From Bacteroidota bacterium (GTDB taxonomy: Bacteria; Bacteroidota; Bacteroidia; Chitinophagales; Chitinophagaceae), in the NCBI GenBank assembly GCA_023411775.1, contig JAEYOL010000068.1:1-8073 (forward strand): 8,073 bases of DNA. Reading direction: 5' to 3'. Position 1 is the stretch's first letter. Each line of letters begins with the position of its first letter. This document shows, piece by piece, positions 6,480-8,073 of the stretch. The notes beneath the pieces were generated by a model. That model was not told where the DNA came from and searched no databases. It worked only from the letters and a program-made list of their open reading frames with translations. Made by a program: the position numbers and the translations under genes.

Positions 6480-7763
6480 ATGTATGTGACGATAAACAGG
6501 CATCAATTGCTTAGTAATTTTTTTTCCCTTGGCACTGTACAGGCCATAAGTTCCCTGGTGCAGCTGATCGTAATACCGCATGTTATTAGCAGCATCGGGG
6601 TAGCAGGATATGGCGTGGTGGCGGTAGCGCAGGTGGTTATGTTTTACCTCGCTGCGATCACGGATTATTCGTTCAATCAAACAGCCACACGTGATATATC
6701 GGTGAACCGGGCAGAGCCGGGTATAGTATCCGCGATATTTTCAAGGGTATTATTTTCACGGTTGATCCTTTGCGCAATTGCGTTTATAGTGCTGCTTTTG
6801 TTGATTGGGATAATTCCTTTTTTCCGGTCCAACCTGCTCCTGTATTTGATGGCGTTTTCTTTCGTGATCGGTCACGCGGCATTGATCAATTGGTTTTTTT
6901 TGGGTATAGAGCGTATGCATATAATTGCAGTAGTCACCCTGATCGCCAGGTTCATCTTCGCGGTATTAGTATTTATGTTTATCCGGGATTCCGGGGATGG
7001 TTATCTTTTTCTTTTCTTCCTGGGGCTGGGCAACATGGTAGCGGCGGTGATCAGCCTGGTTATTGTATTTCGAACGTATTCGCTTTGTCTTAAATGGCCC
7101 GGTGTAAGCGGAATTGTATCGGAACTAAAAGAAGGCTGGCAGGTTACAATCAGCCATTTATCCAATAGCACCTGCCACTATGCCAATATTTTTATCCTGC
7201 GGATATTCTCTGCAGACCTGCTCGTAGGTTACTATGCGATTGCTGAGAGAATATTCTTTACGATACGCCAGGTATTTGTTGTTTTTTCACAGGCAGTTTA
7301 TCCCCGTTTGTGCCAGGCTTTGGAACAGGGCAGGTCGGGAGCGGTTTCATTTTTGATAAAGCCTTATTCTCTTTTTTTAATGGTGGTGATACCAGGTGCT
7401 ATCCTGTTATTTATATTCTGCCCATACGTCTTGTATTTTTTTATGGGTAACGAATATCCGCATGCCGTCATCTATATGCGAATCTTTTGTTTTATCGCTG
7501 TGATTGTTTGTCTGAATATTCCGGGCACGCTTTTAATGTTTGCAGCTAACCAGAAAACTGAATATCTAAGAGTGTACCTGTTGGCAACCGTTTTGAATAT
7601 TACCCTGAACCTGGTTTTGGCGGGTTACTACCATGCGTATGGGACCCTGATGGCGATCTTCATCACGGAGGCCTTTATTACCATCGCGGTAACTTATTTT
7701 GCGGGTCGCATACAGGTAAAACCCCGGAAAACGCCGGGTCACCAGGGGAGCATTGGGTTTTGA
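6480..7763 (+). CDS. wzx: Wzx-type oligosaccharide flippase (MOP superfamily)
   Basis: This 427-residue polytopic membrane protein (about 12 helices) belongs to the polysaccharide-transport branch of the MOP superfamily (PF01943/PF13440-like). Family landmarks are an N-terminal NFFSLGTVQ segment (13-21), GVAGYGVVAVAQ (40-51), the loop DYSFNQTATRDIS (62-74) and NWFFLGIERM (137-146), where known Wzx proteins typically have a W-F-x-Q-G-x-E motif. Such proteins move undecaprenyl-PP-linked repeat units from the cytoplasmic to the periplasmic face of the inner membrane. It is the first gene of a plus-strand unit diverging from the Wzz-like operon; the next gene begins 12 bp after its stop. The ATG at 6480 is supported because the family N-terminus starts soon after it. 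A T8 run lies at codons 13-16 (6518-6525) and another at 6894-6901. Substrate is unknown. Confidence 0.93.
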   Translation: MYVTINRHQLLSNFFSLGTVQAISSLVQLIVIPHVISSIGVAGYGVVAVAQVVMFYLAAITDYSFNQTATRDISVNRAEPGIVSAIFSRVLFSRLILCAIAFIVLLLLIGIIPFFRSNLLLYLMAFSFVIGHAALINWFFLGIERMHIIAVVTLIARFIFAVLVFMFIRDSGDGYLFLFFLGLGNMVAAVISLVIVFRTYSLCLKWPGVSGIVSELKEGWQVTISHLSNSTCHYANIFILRIFSADLLVGYYAIAERIFFTIRQVFVVFSQAVYPRLCQALEQGRSGAVSFLIKPYSLFLMVVIPGAILLFIFCPYVLYFFMGNEYPHAVIYMRIFCFIAVIVCLNIPGTLLMFAANQKTEYLRVYLLATVLNITLNLVLAGYYHAYGTLMAIFITEAFITIAVTYFAGRIQVKPRKTPGHQGSIGF

Positions 7764-7775
7764 AAGTATAAATTA

Positions 7776-8073
7776 ATGTATGTTATGAATGTCAACCGGT
7801 ACTTTCCATTTGCATTCATTTATTTTTTTATCAATTCGCTGGGATTGCCGTTTGGACTTACTTATACCTCCCTGCTCGCTCCCTTGTTTTATGCCTGGAT
7901 TATAAGTGTAAGAAAAAAGGAAGTTTTGCTTCCGTTTATCGCCATTCTCGTTCCTTTCATCGCCGTACATGTTTTGCTTAACGAGATTGTGTTGGATGCC
8001 TACCTGCTTTCGCTTTTAAACCTGGTACTGGTTTATGTTTTTTGCCAGGCTGCTTATACATTCCTGCTCATGT
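7776..8073 (+). CDS. Hydrophobic multi-spanning membrane protein, probable polymerase-type (Wzy-like), 3'-truncated by window edge
   Basis: A reading frame opens at ATG 7776 (or the in-frame ATG 7785) and stays open to the last base, giving 99 codons with no stop. The product begins MYVMNVNRYFPFAFIYF and contains NSLGLPFGLTYTSLLAPLFY (20-39). Hydrophobic stretches at about 10-19, 26-44, 50-67 and 72-97 look like successive membrane helices separated by a basic turn (VRKKE, 45-49). It lies 12 bp after the flippase stop on the same strand, so co-transcription is likely. Position beside wzx and the helix density suggest an O-antigen polymerase or ligase, but the diagnostic periplasmic loop lies beyond the window, so the function is inferred from context only. 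That it is a real gene is well supported by its composition and placement. Confidence 0.75.
   Translation, partial: MYVMNVNRYFPFAFIYFFINSLGLPFGLTYTSLLAPLFYAWIISVRKKEVLLPFIAILVPFIAVHVLLNEIVLDAYLLSLLNLVLVYVFCQAAYTFLLM

Noticed and set aside
6429..6680. 83-codon minus-strand ORF spanning the divergent region and the wzx start
   Set aside because: Its start lies within wzx, the product is low-complexity with no recognisable fold, and it would fill the only regulatory spacer.
6770..7093. 107-codon plus-strand ORF inside wzx
   Set aside because: It is in another frame of a clear flippase gene and has no motif of its own.
7723..7738. CCCGG...CCGGG hairpin near the end of wzx as a terminator
   Set aside because: The stem is only 5 bp, has no T-run after it, lies inside the coding sequence and is followed closely by another same-strand gene.
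7773..7970. 65-codon minus-strand ORF at the right end
   Set aside because: It is antisense to a plus-strand frame that encodes well-formed membrane helices and continues the wzx operon; its product is lysine/asparagine-rich and has no recognisable domain.

Overview
The window is part of a surface-polysaccharide (O-antigen, capsule or exopolysaccharide) biosynthesis and export locus. The organism is most likely a member of the Bacteroidota, perhaps a Chitinophagaceae/Sphingobacteriia-type bacterium. The reasons are indirect: moderate GC, almost no Shine-Dalgarno sequences ahead of starts, short overlapping gene junctions, and membrane-protein styles typical of that phylum. No RNA gene, insertion sequence, CRISPR array or integrase was seen. 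Coding density is very high: the only non-coding stretch longer than 40 bases is 6335-6479.

Layout, left to right. (1) A plus-strand pair: the C-terminal part of a GT4-type glycosyltransferase (1-591, 5' end outside the window) overlapping by 8 nt a complete GT2-type glycosyltransferase (584-1483). (2) A minus-strand operon read from right to left: a Wzz-like chain-length regulator (5483-6334), an O-antigen polymerase/ligase-like membrane protein (4181-5446), a fused permease-ATPase ABC exporter resembling lipid-linked oligosaccharide flippases (2514-4184), and a GT4 glycosyltransferase (1463-2524). The last three are joined by 4- and 11-nt overlaps, and the last gene runs 21 nt into the convergent GT2 gene. 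(3) A 145-bp divergent regulatory region (6335-6479) with a perfect 7+7 inverted repeat and a third copy of the half-site next to the opposite start codon. (4) A second plus-strand unit: a Wzx-type flippase (6480-7763), then 12 bp later the start of a hydrophobic membrane protein running off the window (7776-8073). That last gene is probably a second polymerase-type protein; it has no stop in the window and is easy to miss.

Working model (inference): glycosyltransferases build a repeat unit on undecaprenyl phosphate at the cytoplasmic face, a flippase moves it outward, and the polymerase with the Wzz-like protein sets chain length. What stands out is that this short stretch carries two different flippase classes (ABC and Wzx) and probably two polymerase/ligase-class membrane proteins. 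They are split between two divergent transcription units with a possible shared operator. This could mean two parallel assembly lines, or one line with a separate ligation or export branch. No initiating sugar-phosphate transferase, Wza-type exporter or tyrosine kinase is in the window.
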